A stretch of 11,639 nucleotides of DNA, taken from positions 1 through 11,639 of the forward strand of contig JACPSF010000440.1 of the NCBI GenBank assembly GCA_016193385.1. The letters are read 5' to 3'. Origin of the DNA: Deltaproteobacteria bacterium. Lineage in GTDB: Bacteria; Desulfobacterota_B; Binatia; UBA9968. The notes beneath the pieces are model-generated. The model did no database searches. It saw nothing but the letters and a program-made list of their open reading frames with translations, and had not been told where the DNA came from. How positions within the stretch are numbered: the first letter of the stretch is position 1; each line of letters starts with the position of its first letter. Position numbers and translations under genes: made by a program. Shown piece by piece: positions 1 to 6,415 of this stretch.

Positions 1-7
1 CAGCGGC

Positions 8-1975
8 TTGGCTCCCCGCAGCGCCTCAGGCATAGACTACCGCCGGGAACTCAACGAGGCCCAGCATGAGGCGGTGATGGCGCACGAGGGGCCCGTCTTG
101 GTCATCGCCGGGGCCGGCACCGGGAAGACTCGCACCCTGGTTTACCGGGTCGCCCGCTTGGTCGAGATGGGAGTCGATCCCCGCTCGGTCCTGCTTCTGA
201 CCTTCACGCGTCGGGCCGCGGAGGAGATGCTGCGCCGGGCAAGCCTGCTGATCGACAATCGCTGCGCCAAGGTATCCGGGGGAACCTTCCATTCCTTCGC
301 CAACATCATCCTGCGCCAGTTCGGCAGGAAAATCGATCTCCAACCGGCGTTCACCATCATGGATCGATCCGACAGCGAAGACCTGATCCAGCTTTTACGC
401 ACGGAGCTGGGCCTGAATACCAAAGAGAAACGCTTTCCGCGCAAGCAGACCGCAGCCGAGATTTACAGCATGGCCCTGAACAAGCAATGGACCATTCCGA
501 ACCTGGTGGAGCGGGACTATCCCCACCTGTGCGATGCGCTCGAGGATCTGTTGCGGCTTTACGAGCGCTACGTGAACTACAAGCACGGGAGATCCCTGCT
601 CGACTATGACGATCTCCTGATCAAGCTCCGGGATCTCCTGGCCGGCCACGAGGAGGTGCGCCGCCGCCTCTCCGAAACCTACCGGTTCATCATGGTCGAT
701 GAGTACCAGGATACCAATCAGCTCCAGGCCGACATCATCCGCCTTCTGGCAGCGACGCACGATAACGTGATGGTGGTCGGGGATGACGCCCAGAGCATCT
801 ACTCCTTCCGCGGGGCCAACTTTCGCAACATCATGGACTTCGCCAAAGTATTTCCCGGGGCGCGCCTTATCTCCCTCGAAGAGAACTATCGCAGCACGCA
901 GCCGATTCTAAGCCTGACCAACGAGATCATTCGGCGGGCGCGCGAGAGGTATGAAAAAAACCTCTATACGCGCAAAGGGGACGGAGAGGTCCCCATGTTG
1001 GTCCGGGCGGAGAGCGAGCAGACGCAATCCCGCTTTGTATGTCAAAAGATCCTGGAGATCAGAGAAGAAGGAGTGCCGCTGTGGGATATCGCGGTCCTGT
1101 TCCGCTCCAGCTTTCATTCGTTCGATCTCGAGATGGAGCTGGCAAGGCACAACATCCCCTTCGTAAAAAGAGGCGGCTTCCAATTCATGGAGACCGCCCA
1201 CGTCAAGGACCTCCTCGCCCACCTGAGGATCCTTTCCAACCCGCAGGATGCCGTCTCGTGGGGGCGGGTGCTCCTGCTCCTGGAGGGAGTGGGAGCTCAG
1301 CTCAGCCAAAAGATCACCCAGTGGGTCCTGCCCGGGCCCCATCCCGCGGAGAGGCTCAGGTCATTTGAAGCCAAGGGTAAGGTCGCGCACGGTCTTAGAA
1401 CTCTGGCGCAGATCCTGCAGACCTGTGCGGAAGGGCAGCGGCCGGCGGAGCAGAGCCAGTACCTGATGCAGTACTACATCCCGATCCTCAAGCAAAAATA
1501 TCCGGATGACTATCCCAAGCGGCTGAGGGATCTGGAGCATTTCCAGGGCATGACCGAGCGCTATCGGAACCTGGAGCGGCTGCTCAGCGACATGGCTCTG
1601 GAGCCCCCGACCGACAGCGTCGACGGCGTCCTGGCCGTGGACCCGGACGAGGGACCGTTGGTGCTTTCCACGATCCATTCGGCCAAAGGACTCGAGTGGC
1701 ATTCGGTCTTCATCATCTGGGCTCTCGAAGGGAGATTTCCTTCCTATTACAATATCAACACCGAGGCGGAGCTGGAGGAGGAAAGGCGGCTACTTTATGT
1801 CGCGGCCACGCGGGCCAAGGAGAACCTTTTTATCACCTATCCGATCAAGATCTTTGACCGTGGCCTGCGCGCCGTCCTTTCGAGACCATCTCAATTCGTC
1901 GACGGCATCCCTGAGGAGCTTCTGGAACCGGTGACCCTGGTGGAAGAAGAAGAGGATCGAAGCTGGGAGGACTAG
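8..1975 (+). CDS. UvrD/Rep/PcrA-family superfamily 1 DNA helicase
   Basis: This is an ATP-dependent 3'-5' DNA helicase of superfamily 1A, the group that acts in repair and in restarting or clearing replication forks. All hallmark motifs are present: Q-motif LNEAQHEAV (residues 15-23), Walker A GAGTGKT (35-41), motif Ia LLLTFTRRAAEEM, Walker B DEYQD (231-235), motif III GDDAQSIYSFRGA (from 258), motif IV LEENYRST, motif V STIHSAKGLEW and motif VI YVAATRAKE with its arginine at 602. At about 655 aa it is somewhat shorter than classical UvrD/PcrA (about 720-730 aa) and ends in an acidic tail without the usual long C-terminal extension. The start used is a TTG at position 8. The frame has no upstream stop inside the window, so the true start may lie outside it. 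The next gene follows after 2 nt, so the two are probably cotranscribed. The exact subfamily (UvrD, PcrA or another) cannot be fixed by eye. Confidence 0.93.
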   Translation: MAPRSASGIDYRRELNEAQHEAVMAHEGPVLVIAGAGTGKTRTLVYRVARLVEMGVDPRSVLLLTFTRRAAEEMLRRASLLIDNRCAKVSGGTFHSFANIILRQFGRKIDLQPAFTIMDRSDSEDLIQLLRTELGLNTKEKRFPRKQTAAEIYSMALNKQWTIPNLVERDYPHLCDALEDLLRLYERYVNYKHGRSLLDYDDLLIKLRDLLAGHEEVRRRLSETYRFIMVDEYQDTNQLQADIIRLLAATHDNVMVVGDDAQSIYSFRGANFRNIMDFAKVFPGARLISLEENYRSTQPILSLTNEIIRRARERYEKNLYTRKGDGEVPMLVRAESEQTQSRFVCQKILEIREEGVPLWDIAVLFRSSFHSFDLEMELARHNIPFVKRGGFQFMETAHVKDLLAHLRILSNPQDAVSWGRVLLLLEGVGAQLSQKITQWVLPGPHPAERLRSFEAKGKVAHGLRTLAQILQTCAEGQRPAEQSQYLMQYYIPILKQKYPDDYPKRLRDLEHFQGMTERYRNLERLLSDMALEPPTDSVDGVLAVDPDEGPLVLSTIHSAKGLEWHSVFIIWALEGRFPSYYNINTEAELEEERRLLYVAATRAKENLFITYPIKIFDRGLRAVLSRPSQFVDGIPEELLEPVTLVEEEEDRSWED

Positions 1976-1977
1976 AT

Positions 1978-3492
1978 ATGATTCGTTTTTTGCTCAACGT
2001 CGTAGTATTCGTCAGCGGGGCGGTCCTGATGGGCCTGGAGATCGTCGGGAGCCGGGTGCTGGCACCCTATTTCGGCAACTCCATCTTTGTCTGGGGCAGC
2101 CTGATCTCTGTGGTCCTGGCGGCCTTGAGCTTCGGCTATTACTGGGGCGGATGGCTCTCCGAGCGCAACCCCTCATTCGGAAGGCTGCTCGTGCTGCTGC
2201 TGGTTCCAGGCGCGTTGATCTTTTTCCTCCCCTTCATCTATCCACAAGTCAATCTCTGGATCGCCGAGGTCGATTTCGGTTTCCGGCTCAACCCCCTCAT
2301 GGCCAGCAGCATCTTCTTCCTGCTGCCCGGGATTTTTCTCGGAACCGTCTCTCCCTACGCCATCCGGCTCGCCGCTACAACCCTTTCCACGGTCGGGAGC
2401 ACCGCCGGGACCTTGTACGCGCTATCGACCTGCGGCAGCATCTTCGGGACACTGTTCACCGCTTTCTATCTGATCCCGGCTATCGGCGTCAGCAACATCA
2501 TTCACTCGCTGGGGGTAACTCTTGTCTTCCTCTCGCTCATGCTCTGGCCGCTGGCGCGCGTTCCGCTTGCGGAAACGGTGAAACCGCTCGCCGCTGTCAT
2601 TCTCCTCGTCGTGATCTCGGTGCCGTTTCCACAGACTCTGTGGGCGCGCGTGAAAACGCTCTTTGAGAAGGACTCCTTCTATCACCGCATCCGAGTCGAG
2701 GAGGATGACGAAGCCCGCTACCTTTATTTCGACCGGACCTTGCAAAGCGCCATGAATCTCAACGATCCCACCGCCTTGAGGTTGATTTACTCGCGCTATG
2801 CTTCGATCGGGCTGGCCTTCAGGCCGGATGCCAAAAAAGTCCTGATCGTCGGTCTGGGAGGAGGCTCCATCCCGAAGAAATACCAGAAGGAGTTCCCCGG
2901 CATGGAGATCGAGGTGGCCGAGATCGACCCTGAGGTCATTCAGGTGGCAAAAAAGTTCTTCCATTTGCAAGATGGAAAAAACCTTCGCGTCTATGCCCAG
3001 GACGGCAGGCTTTTCCTCACCCGCACGCCCCAGCGGTATGACTTGATCCTTCTCGACGCCTATTTCACCGACGCGATCCCGTTTCATTTGACGACCCGCG
3101 AGTTTTTCCGCACCGCCGAGCGCAAGCTCGCCCCTAACGGGATCGTCGTGATCAACGTGATCGGGGCCGTCACGGGCCCGGGAGGAAGGATCACCCGCTC
3201 GATCGCTAAGACCCTGCGCGAGGTTTTCCCCCAGGTCTACCTTTTTCCTGCGCGCCGCGCGGACTACGCAAGCCTGGATACAACCCAGAACGTCATCGTG
3301 ATCGCCACCAAAGAAAGCCAGCGGCGCGACATCCGAGAGATAACCACCCGAGCCGCCTCGTTGGGACGAGGCCTGTTTCCGGAGCCGGTCAGGGATATCG
3401 CGGTCTCCCTGGTCGAGTCTCACATACCCGATCACGACGTTCCGGTGCTCACCGATGACTATGCCCCGACGGATAATCTGCTCCACCCTTAG
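1978..3492 (+). CDS. Membrane-fused spermidine synthase-like protein
   Basis: This is a two-part protein. Roughly residues 1-215 form a polytopic membrane domain with about six to eight hydrophobic helices, starting with FLLNVVVFVSGAVLMGLEIVG. Residues 225-500 form a spermidine-synthase-type Rossmann methyltransferase fold. Visible motifs are the glycine-rich loop VLIVGLGGG (288-296), the acidic motif EVAEIDPEV (D317), QDGR (D342) and YDLILLDAYFTDAIP (D360, D365). Proteins of this layout are usually annotated as fused MFS/spermidine synthase. The canonical aminopropyltransferase signature (DSTDP-like) is replaced by DAYFTDAIPFHLTT, so true polyamine synthesis is unproven. The ATG at 1978 has GGGAGG 7 nt upstream, inside the end of the helicase gene. 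The 3' end overlaps the lipoprotein gene by 38 bp, which suggests translational coupling. Confidence 0.87.
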   Translation: MIRFLLNVVVFVSGAVLMGLEIVGSRVLAPYFGNSIFVWGSLISVVLAALSFGYYWGGWLSERNPSFGRLLVLLLVPGALIFFLPFIYPQVNLWIAEVDFGFRLNPLMASSIFFLLPGIFLGTVSPYAIRLAATTLSTVGSTAGTLYALSTCGSIFGTLFTAFYLIPAIGVSNIIHSLGVTLVFLSLMLWPLARVPLAETVKPLAAVILLVVISVPFPQTLWARVKTLFEKDSFYHRIRVEEDDEARYLYFDRTLQSAMNLNDPTALRLIYSRYASIGLAFRPDAKKVLIVGLGGGSIPKKYQKEFPGMEIEVAEIDPEVIQVAKKFFHLQDGKNLRVYAQDGRLFLTRTPQRYDLILLDAYFTDAIPFHLTTREFFRTAERKLAPNGIVVINVIGAVTGPGGRITRSIAKTLREVFPQVYLFPARRADYASLDTTQNVIVIATKESQRRDIREITTRAASLGRGLFPEPVRDIAVSLVESHIPDHDVPVLTDDYAPTDNLLHP

Positions 3493-4105
3493 CCTGCTCT
3501 TTCTATCCGCCTGCGCGCTCAGCGCCCCTGAGACGACACAGAGGGTCGTGCGGGTCAAGGTATTGGCGGATCCAAAGCTGAGGGAGGAAAATCCGCGTTG
3601 GGTCGAAGAGCTGCGCGGCCTGGTGGAAGCGGCCTCAGACTATTTCGAGAGGGAGTTCGGCATCCGCCTTGTCTCGCAGAAGGTCAGCCCCTGGCCGGAA
3701 CGGGAACGGATCGCTTCGACCGCCCTGCTCCTTACACGCATGAAACGGCAGGTTCCTTTGACCGACGAGAACGGAAGGTACGACCTCATCATCGCTTTCA
3801 CCGGGGAGCTGGTGAATATTTATTCCGACGGCAAAGCCCGGGTCGACCGCATCGGAAGCTGCCAGCGAGGCTTGGGCAATTACCTGGTGAGCTCGATTTC
3901 AGGCCAATTCCGCTACCGCGGGCCGAACGCGCAGCCGGATATAGATGTGGTGGCGCTGGTTCACGAATTGGGACATATCTTCGGCGCGGAACACACCCGG
4001 GATACCAGCTCGATCATGCATGAAAATTTCGACTACCGAACGGAGTTCGACAAGAAGAGCCGGGAGATCATTTTAAAAAATAAGTTCTGCCCGTTTGGTA
4101 AATAG
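3455..4105 (+). CDS. Metzincin-like zinc metalloprotease lipoprotein
   Basis: This is a predicted exported, lipid-anchored zinc protease of 216 aa. The N-terminus is a lipoprotein signal peptide: basic MTMPRRI, a hydrophobic core, and a lipobox LSAC with the acylated cysteine at residue 20. The catalytic motif HELGHIFGAEH spans residues 170-180 and matches the metzincin pattern HExxHxxGxxH. A Met-turn candidate SIMHENF follows at 186-192 (Met188). Two other cysteines (in GSCQRG and near the C-terminus in KFCPFGK) could form a disulfide. No prodomain or extra domain is visible. The specific peptidase family (M10-like or an uncharacterised metzincin group) and the substrate are unknown. The start lies inside the previous gene (38 bp overlap), and a second ATG two codons later is equally possible. 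The overlap suggests coupled translation with the membrane spermidine-synthase-like protein. Confidence 0.82.
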   Translation: MTMPRRIICSTLSLLFLSACALSAPETTQRVVRVKVLADPKLREENPRWVEELRGLVEAASDYFEREFGIRLVSQKVSPWPERERIASTALLLTRMKRQVPLTDENGRYDLIIAFTGELVNIYSDGKARVDRIGSCQRGLGNYLVSSISGQFRYRGPNAQPDIDVVALVHELGHIFGAEHTRDTSSIMHENFDYRTEFDKKSREIILKNKFCPFGK

Positions 4106-4121
4106 GCGCGAGAGAACCAAC

Positions 4122-4128
4122 GAGGAGG
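4122..4128 (+). promoter_or_regulatory. Strong Shine-Dalgarno sequence stranded far from its start codon
   Basis: GAGGAGG is a near-perfect ribosome binding site, but no ATG, GTG or TTG lies at a usable distance. The next plausible start, the trmJ ATG, is 78 nt further on, beyond the 9-bp repeat array. There is no purine-rich site directly ahead of that ATG (it is preceded by ACCATTTTTT). Confidence 0.5.
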
Positions 4129-4197
4129 TTCAAAACGTTCAAACAGTTTGAGCCGTTCAAGCCGTTCGAACGATTTAAACGACTCGAACGATTCGAA
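4126..4197 (+). repeat. Tandem array of eight 9-bp units (consensus near CCGTTCGAA)
   Basis: Eight consecutive 9-bp units run without a break: AGGTTCAAA, ACGTTCAAA, CAGTTTGAG, CCGTTCAAG, CCGTTCGAA, CGATTTAAA, CGACTCGAA, CGATTCGAA. A ninth degenerate unit, CCATTTTTT, reaches the trmJ ATG. Several units are self-complementary around TTCGAA, and CGTTCGAACG at 4163-4172 is a perfect palindrome, so the transcript could fold. The period is three codons and the array is in frame with trmJ, with no stop after the TAA at 4099-4101. If translated it would encode an (x)F(K/E) triplet repeat, but no standard start codon exists upstream in that frame. Similar short TTCAA-rich interspersed repeats occur between genes in several uncultured high-G+C genomes (family knowledge from memory, not checked). 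Confidence 0.9.
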
Positions 4198-4206
4198 CCA
4201 TTTTTT

Positions 4207-4965
4207 ATGTTGGACAACATTCGCGTCGTTCTGGTCGAGCCCAAAGGCTCCGGCAATATCGGCTCGGTGGCCAGGGCGATGAAAAATATGGGGCTCACGG
4301 ATCTCGTCTTGGTCGGAGGCGGACGGACGCAAAGCTTTTGGGCCCGGGCCATGGCAGTGCATGCCGCAGACATGCTGAAGGAAGTTCGCCGCTTCGCCAC
4401 GCTGCGCGAAGCGGTAGCCGAGTGCGCCCTGGTGATCGGCGCTACCTGCCGGGGAGGGCTCTACCGGAGCCACAGCCGCCCGCCGAGGGAGGTCGCGCCG
4501 GAGATCCTCGCCGCGGCTCGAACCGGGAAAGCCGCGCTCGTGTTCGGTCCCGAGGACCACGGCCTCAGTAATCGCGACCTCGATCACTGCCATCTGCTCA
4601 TCACGATACCCGCTCATCCGGAATATCCCTCGCTGAACGTGGCGCAGGCCGTGATGGTCTGCGTCTATGAGCTGTTCGTCGCTCAGCTCGGCCAGCCGCC
4701 GCGCCCCGAGATCATACGCGCCCCCGCGGAGCGGGTCGAGCGCCTCTTCGACCGGATGCGGGCATCGCTGCTCAAGATCGGCTTTCTCGACTCGCAGAAT
4801 CCCGACCATATTCTTCTCGCCTTGCGCCGCGTCCTCGGCCGGGCCGGCCTGGAGGAAAAAGACGTGCGCATCTTGATCGGTCTCTTCCGCCAGATCGAGT
4901 GGTATGCCCAGGAGGGATGGAGGGTCGTTCAGGAAAAAGAGAAAAAGGGATTGAAAGTTCGCTAG
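4207..4965 (+). CDS. trmJ: TrmJ-like tRNA/rRNA 2'-O-methyltransferase (SpoU/SPOUT family)
   Basis: This is an S-adenosylmethionine-dependent RNA ribose 2'-O-methyltransferase of the SPOUT (trefoil-knot) class. In TrmJ the target is nucleotide 32 of the tRNA anticodon loop. The N-terminal motif 1 LVEPKGSGNIGSVARAMKNMG (residues 9-29) holds the catalytic-type arginine at 23. Motif 2 is FGPEDHGLSNRD, with G114-P-E-D-H-G119. The knot-forming motif 3 is IPAHPEYPSLNVAQAV, starting at I134. A helical C-terminal extension (about residues 165-250) fits TrmJ, and 252 aa is close to the usual 240-250. The ATG at 4207 sits at the expected family N-terminus (MLDNIRVVLVEP). It lacks an adjacent Shine-Dalgarno sequence because the 9-bp repeat array lies directly before it. 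The gene follows the lipoprotein gene by 101 bp on the same strand. Another SpoU paralogue with different RNA specificity is possible. Confidence 0.88.
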   Translation: MLDNIRVVLVEPKGSGNIGSVARAMKNMGLTDLVLVGGGRTQSFWARAMAVHAADMLKEVRRFATLREAVAECALVIGATCRGGLYRSHSRPPREVAPEILAAARTGKAALVFGPEDHGLSNRDLDHCHLLITIPAHPEYPSLNVAQAVMVCVYELFVAQLGQPPRPEIIRAPAERVERLFDRMRASLLKIGFLDSQNPDHILLALRRVLGRAGLEEKDVRILIGLFRQIEWYAQEGWRVVQEKEKKGLKVR

Positions 4966-4988
4966 CGCCGTTGCTCCTGCTGCCTTCT

Positions 4989-5018
4989 TTTGAGATCTGC
5001 CATTTGCCATTTGAGATC
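4989..5018. repeat. Short internal repeat, TTTGAGATC twice
   Basis: TTTGAGATC occurs at 4989-4997 and 5010-5018, separated by TGCCATTTGCCA, which itself repeats GCCATT. It resembles the low-complexity microrepeats often seen between genes in environmental genomes. It sits just after the trmJ stop in a 378-bp stretch (4966-5343) without a gene. Otherwise that stretch holds only the 98-bp repeat and a candidate promoter. Confidence 0.6.
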
Positions 5019-5076
5019 CCGAAGGGCTCGCCTCCCGCCTTTCGCCTGTTTTTTTCTGTTGCCTTCCCTGTAAATT

Positions 5077-5174
5077 TGCCCTATTTTACGCGCAAATAAC
5101 TTCGGCTGGGTCTCCCGATCCGGCCTGCCTGCCGGTAGGCAGGTCACATCTTTGATTCCGCATCGTAGCCCGGA
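5077..5174 (+). repeat. Long direct repeat, left copy flanking the TA module
   Basis: This 98-bp segment is repeated at 6187-6283 with eight differences including one gap, about 92% identity by hand alignment. It begins TGCC(C/T)TATTTTACGCGC and ends GCCCGGA. An imperfect 20-bp palindrome, CCTGCCTGCCGGTAGGCAGG, lies at 5124-5143. Weaker similarity continues upstream to about 5059 (TTGCCT). Neither copy encodes a convincing protein. Together the two copies bracket the antitoxin and VapC genes. Confidence 0.92.
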
Positions 5175-5282
5175 CAAGACTCTCCCGAGACAGGCCTTGG
5201 GCTAACAGTACAACTAGAACAGAGAATATTGTTAAGATTGGAAGGCCCTCTAGACAGGCTGCCAAACCTGGTGCGGGATGGC

Positions 5283-5311
5283 TTGGCAGGATCGCTGGAG
5301 TAAGCTATTTA
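5283..5311 (+). promoter_or_regulatory. Candidate sigma70-type promoter of the first TA module
   Basis: A TTGGCA -35 box (5283-5288, five of six consensus bases) is followed by a 17-bp spacer and a weak TATTTA -10 box (5306-5311). Transcription would start near 5318, about 26 nt before the ATG at 5344, which supports that start codon over the GTG at 5278. Sequence inspection only. Confidence 0.35.
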
Positions 5312-5343
5312 TAGGCTCGTGGGTACATAGAGGAGGTAGATAT

Positions 5344-5568
5344 ATGGCACGTAGCGAGAGATCCGGAAGGGTGGCTCATATGTACAAGCTTGATGGCAAG
5401 CCCTACGCCGACAAGGTAAGAAAGGCCGGTAAGGCAGCGGATCGCGTTCTGCGACGCTATGGAGAGCCCGTTATATCGCTGGCGGAATTGCGCAATAGGG
5501 TTGACAAGGAGCTTGGAAGCACGTCGCTAACAGAGCTTATCCTGAGAGAGCGGGAAGCTGGATGGTAA
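5344..5568 (+). CDS. Putative VapB-like antitoxin (unrecognised family)
   Basis: This is a small basic protein of 74 aa whose stop codon (TAA 5566-5568) directly abuts the ATG of a PIN-domain toxin. That arrangement is typical of antitoxin-toxin pairs. The ATG at 5344 is chosen because GAGGAGG lies at 5330-5336, 7 nt upstream. The frame extends back to a GTG at 5278, but that would put the ribosome site and promoter inside the gene. The N-terminal half is rich in Lys and Arg (MARSERSGRVAHMYKLDGKP onward), and the C-terminal half looks helical and acidic (SLAELRNRVDKELGSTSLTE, then LILREREAGW). I do not recognise a ribbon-helix-helix, AbrB or Phd domain with confidence. The antitoxin role is inferred from position and size, and it would be expected to bind VapC and repress its own promoter. 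Confidence 0.6.
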   Translation: MARSERSGRVAHMYKLDGKPYADKVRKAGKAADRVLRRYGEPVISLAELRNRVDKELGSTSLTELILREREAGW

Positions 5569-6057
5569 ATGGCGGTCTTTTACCTTGATACCTCGGCGCT
5601 CGTAAAGCGTTACCGAACCGAGCAGGGTACCGAGGTCGTCGAGGAGCTTCTTGCTAATCCCTCCCCGGACGATAGGTTCTTCATTTGTTTCCTCTCCATT
5701 ATTGAGCTGACCTCAGGAGTCCTTCGGCTGGTGAGAGGCGGCCAGCTTCGTGGGGACACGGCGAATCGAATTCTGGCCAGATTTCGCCTTGACGTGCGAG
5801 AACTCTTCAGAGTTTGGCCGCTGAATGAACAGGTTGCAGCCGATGCTGTGACTGTGGCCGAGCAACACAAGCTGCGGTCCGGAGATGCGATTCATTTAGC
5901 CGCAGCGCAGCAGATAGCCGGCGCGGCGTCAGGCGCCCGAGTGGTGATGGTTTCAAGTGACCGCGAATTGGTGGATGCGGCCCAAGCAGCCGGGCTCGCC
6001 GCACTTGATCCTCAGGCTAGCGGCTCAGCCGCGAAATTAAAAGAAGTTAAAGAGTGA
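5569..6057 (+). CDS. vapC: VapC-type PIN-domain ribonuclease toxin
   Basis: This 162-aa PIN-domain protein is probably a Mg2+-dependent endoribonuclease toxin that cleaves structured RNA such as tRNA when released from its antitoxin. The four acidic active-site positions are visible: D7 in FYLDTSALVKRY, E46 in SIIELTSG, D106 in RSGDAIHLAAA and D131 in VSSDREL. They are in the usual order and spacing, so the enzyme looks intact. The ATG starts immediately after the antitoxin TAA with only a weak GGGAAG upstream, implying translational coupling. The C-terminus carries an extra Ala/Lys-rich tail (SGSAAKLKEVKE). The pair lies between two 98-bp direct repeats, which suggests that it moves or is lost as a cassette. 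A second, dissimilar VapC is at 10226-10651 on the other strand. Confidence 0.88.
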   Translation: MAVFYLDTSALVKRYRTEQGTEVVEELLANPSPDDRFFICFLSIIELTSGVLRLVRGGQLRGDTANRILARFRLDVRELFRVWPLNEQVAADAVTVAEQHKLRSGDAIHLAAAQQIAGAASGARVVMVSSDRELVDAAQAAGLAALDPQASGSAAKLKEVKE

Positions 6058-6062
6058 TGGCT

Positions 6063-6091
6063 GCTCACCGCAGGCTCTTTAAAGGGTGAGC
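6063..6091. other. Possible stem-loop just after vapC
   Basis: GCTCACC (6063-6069) pairs with GGTGAGC (6085-6091) across a 15-nt loop. No T-run follows on either strand within reach, so it is not a classical Rho-independent terminator. It could simply be a stabilising 3' hairpin. Confidence 0.25.
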
Positions 6092-6186
6092 CAACAAAGG
6101 GCTTGCCCCCCAGGCCTTCGCTCCACGCCTCCCCAAGTGGCCCTATAAATTCTGCCCAAAGTGGCCTCTTGCCTATTTTGCATTTA

Positions 6187-6283
6187 TGCCTTATTTTACG
6201 CGCAAATAACTTCGGCTGGGCCCCCGATCCGGCCTGCCTGCCGGCAGGCAGGTCACATCTTCGATTCCACATCATCGCCCGGA
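6187..6283 (+). repeat. Long direct repeat, right copy flanking the TA module
   Basis: This is the second copy (97 bp) of the repeat at 5077-5174. Here the internal palindrome at 6233-6252, CCTGCCTGCCGGCAGGCAGG, is perfect. It is followed by a short hairpin, GACTGG/CCAGTC (6282-6287 with 6294-6299). It lies in the gene-free stretch 6058-6415 between vapC and the KAP gene. Apart from the inverted repeats listed separately, I see nothing else in that stretch. Confidence 0.92.
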
Positions 6284-6309
6284 CTGGTTTTCCCCAGTCG
6301 GCTAAACTG

Positions 6310-6360
6310 GTATTGAATACAAGAAACAAGACCCCTGTATCCTCACCCAATTGTTTCTTG
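6310..6360. promoter_or_regulatory. Adjacent inverted repeats upstream of the KAP gene
   Basis: An 11-bp palindrome, GTATTGAATAC, occupies 6310-6320. It directly joins a perfect 10-bp inverted repeat, CAAGAAACAA (6320-6329) with TTGTTTCTTG (6351-6360), separated by 21 bp. The block ends 55 bp before ATG 6416. It may be an operator or a leader hairpin for the KAP transcript. No clear -35/-10 pair is visible beside it. Confidence 0.4.
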
Positions 6361-6415
6361 GCTTTCCAAAAATGAAACTTGCTCTTCTCCGAACTTCCTT
6401 CACAATCCCCATACT

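Noticed and set aside
2422..3558. Long minus-strand open frame (378 codons) opposite the spermidine-synthase-like gene
   Set aside because: It is a shadow frame in G+C-rich DNA. The plus-strand frame has clear membrane and SAM-binding motifs, and the reverse translation shows no recognisable domain.
4126..4197. The 9-bp array as a CRISPR array
   Set aside because: The units are contiguous 9-mers with no spacers, and there are no cas genes.
4033..5010. Minus-strand 325-codon frame opposite trmJ
   Set aside because: It runs antisense through the 9-bp repeats and the clear TrmJ motifs. It has low-complexity SFESFKSFERLERLK content and no domain.
6063..6091. Rho-independent terminator after the first vapC
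   Set aside because: There is a 7-bp stem but a 15-nt loop and no T-tract, so it does not meet the usual pattern. It is kept only as a possible hairpin.
5077..6283. The 98-bp repeats as integron attC sites around a TA cassette
   Set aside because: TA cassettes with palindromic flanks suggest an integron, but I could not find the paired R''/R' core sites (GTTRRRY/RYYYAAC) in the right places, and there is no integrase in the window.
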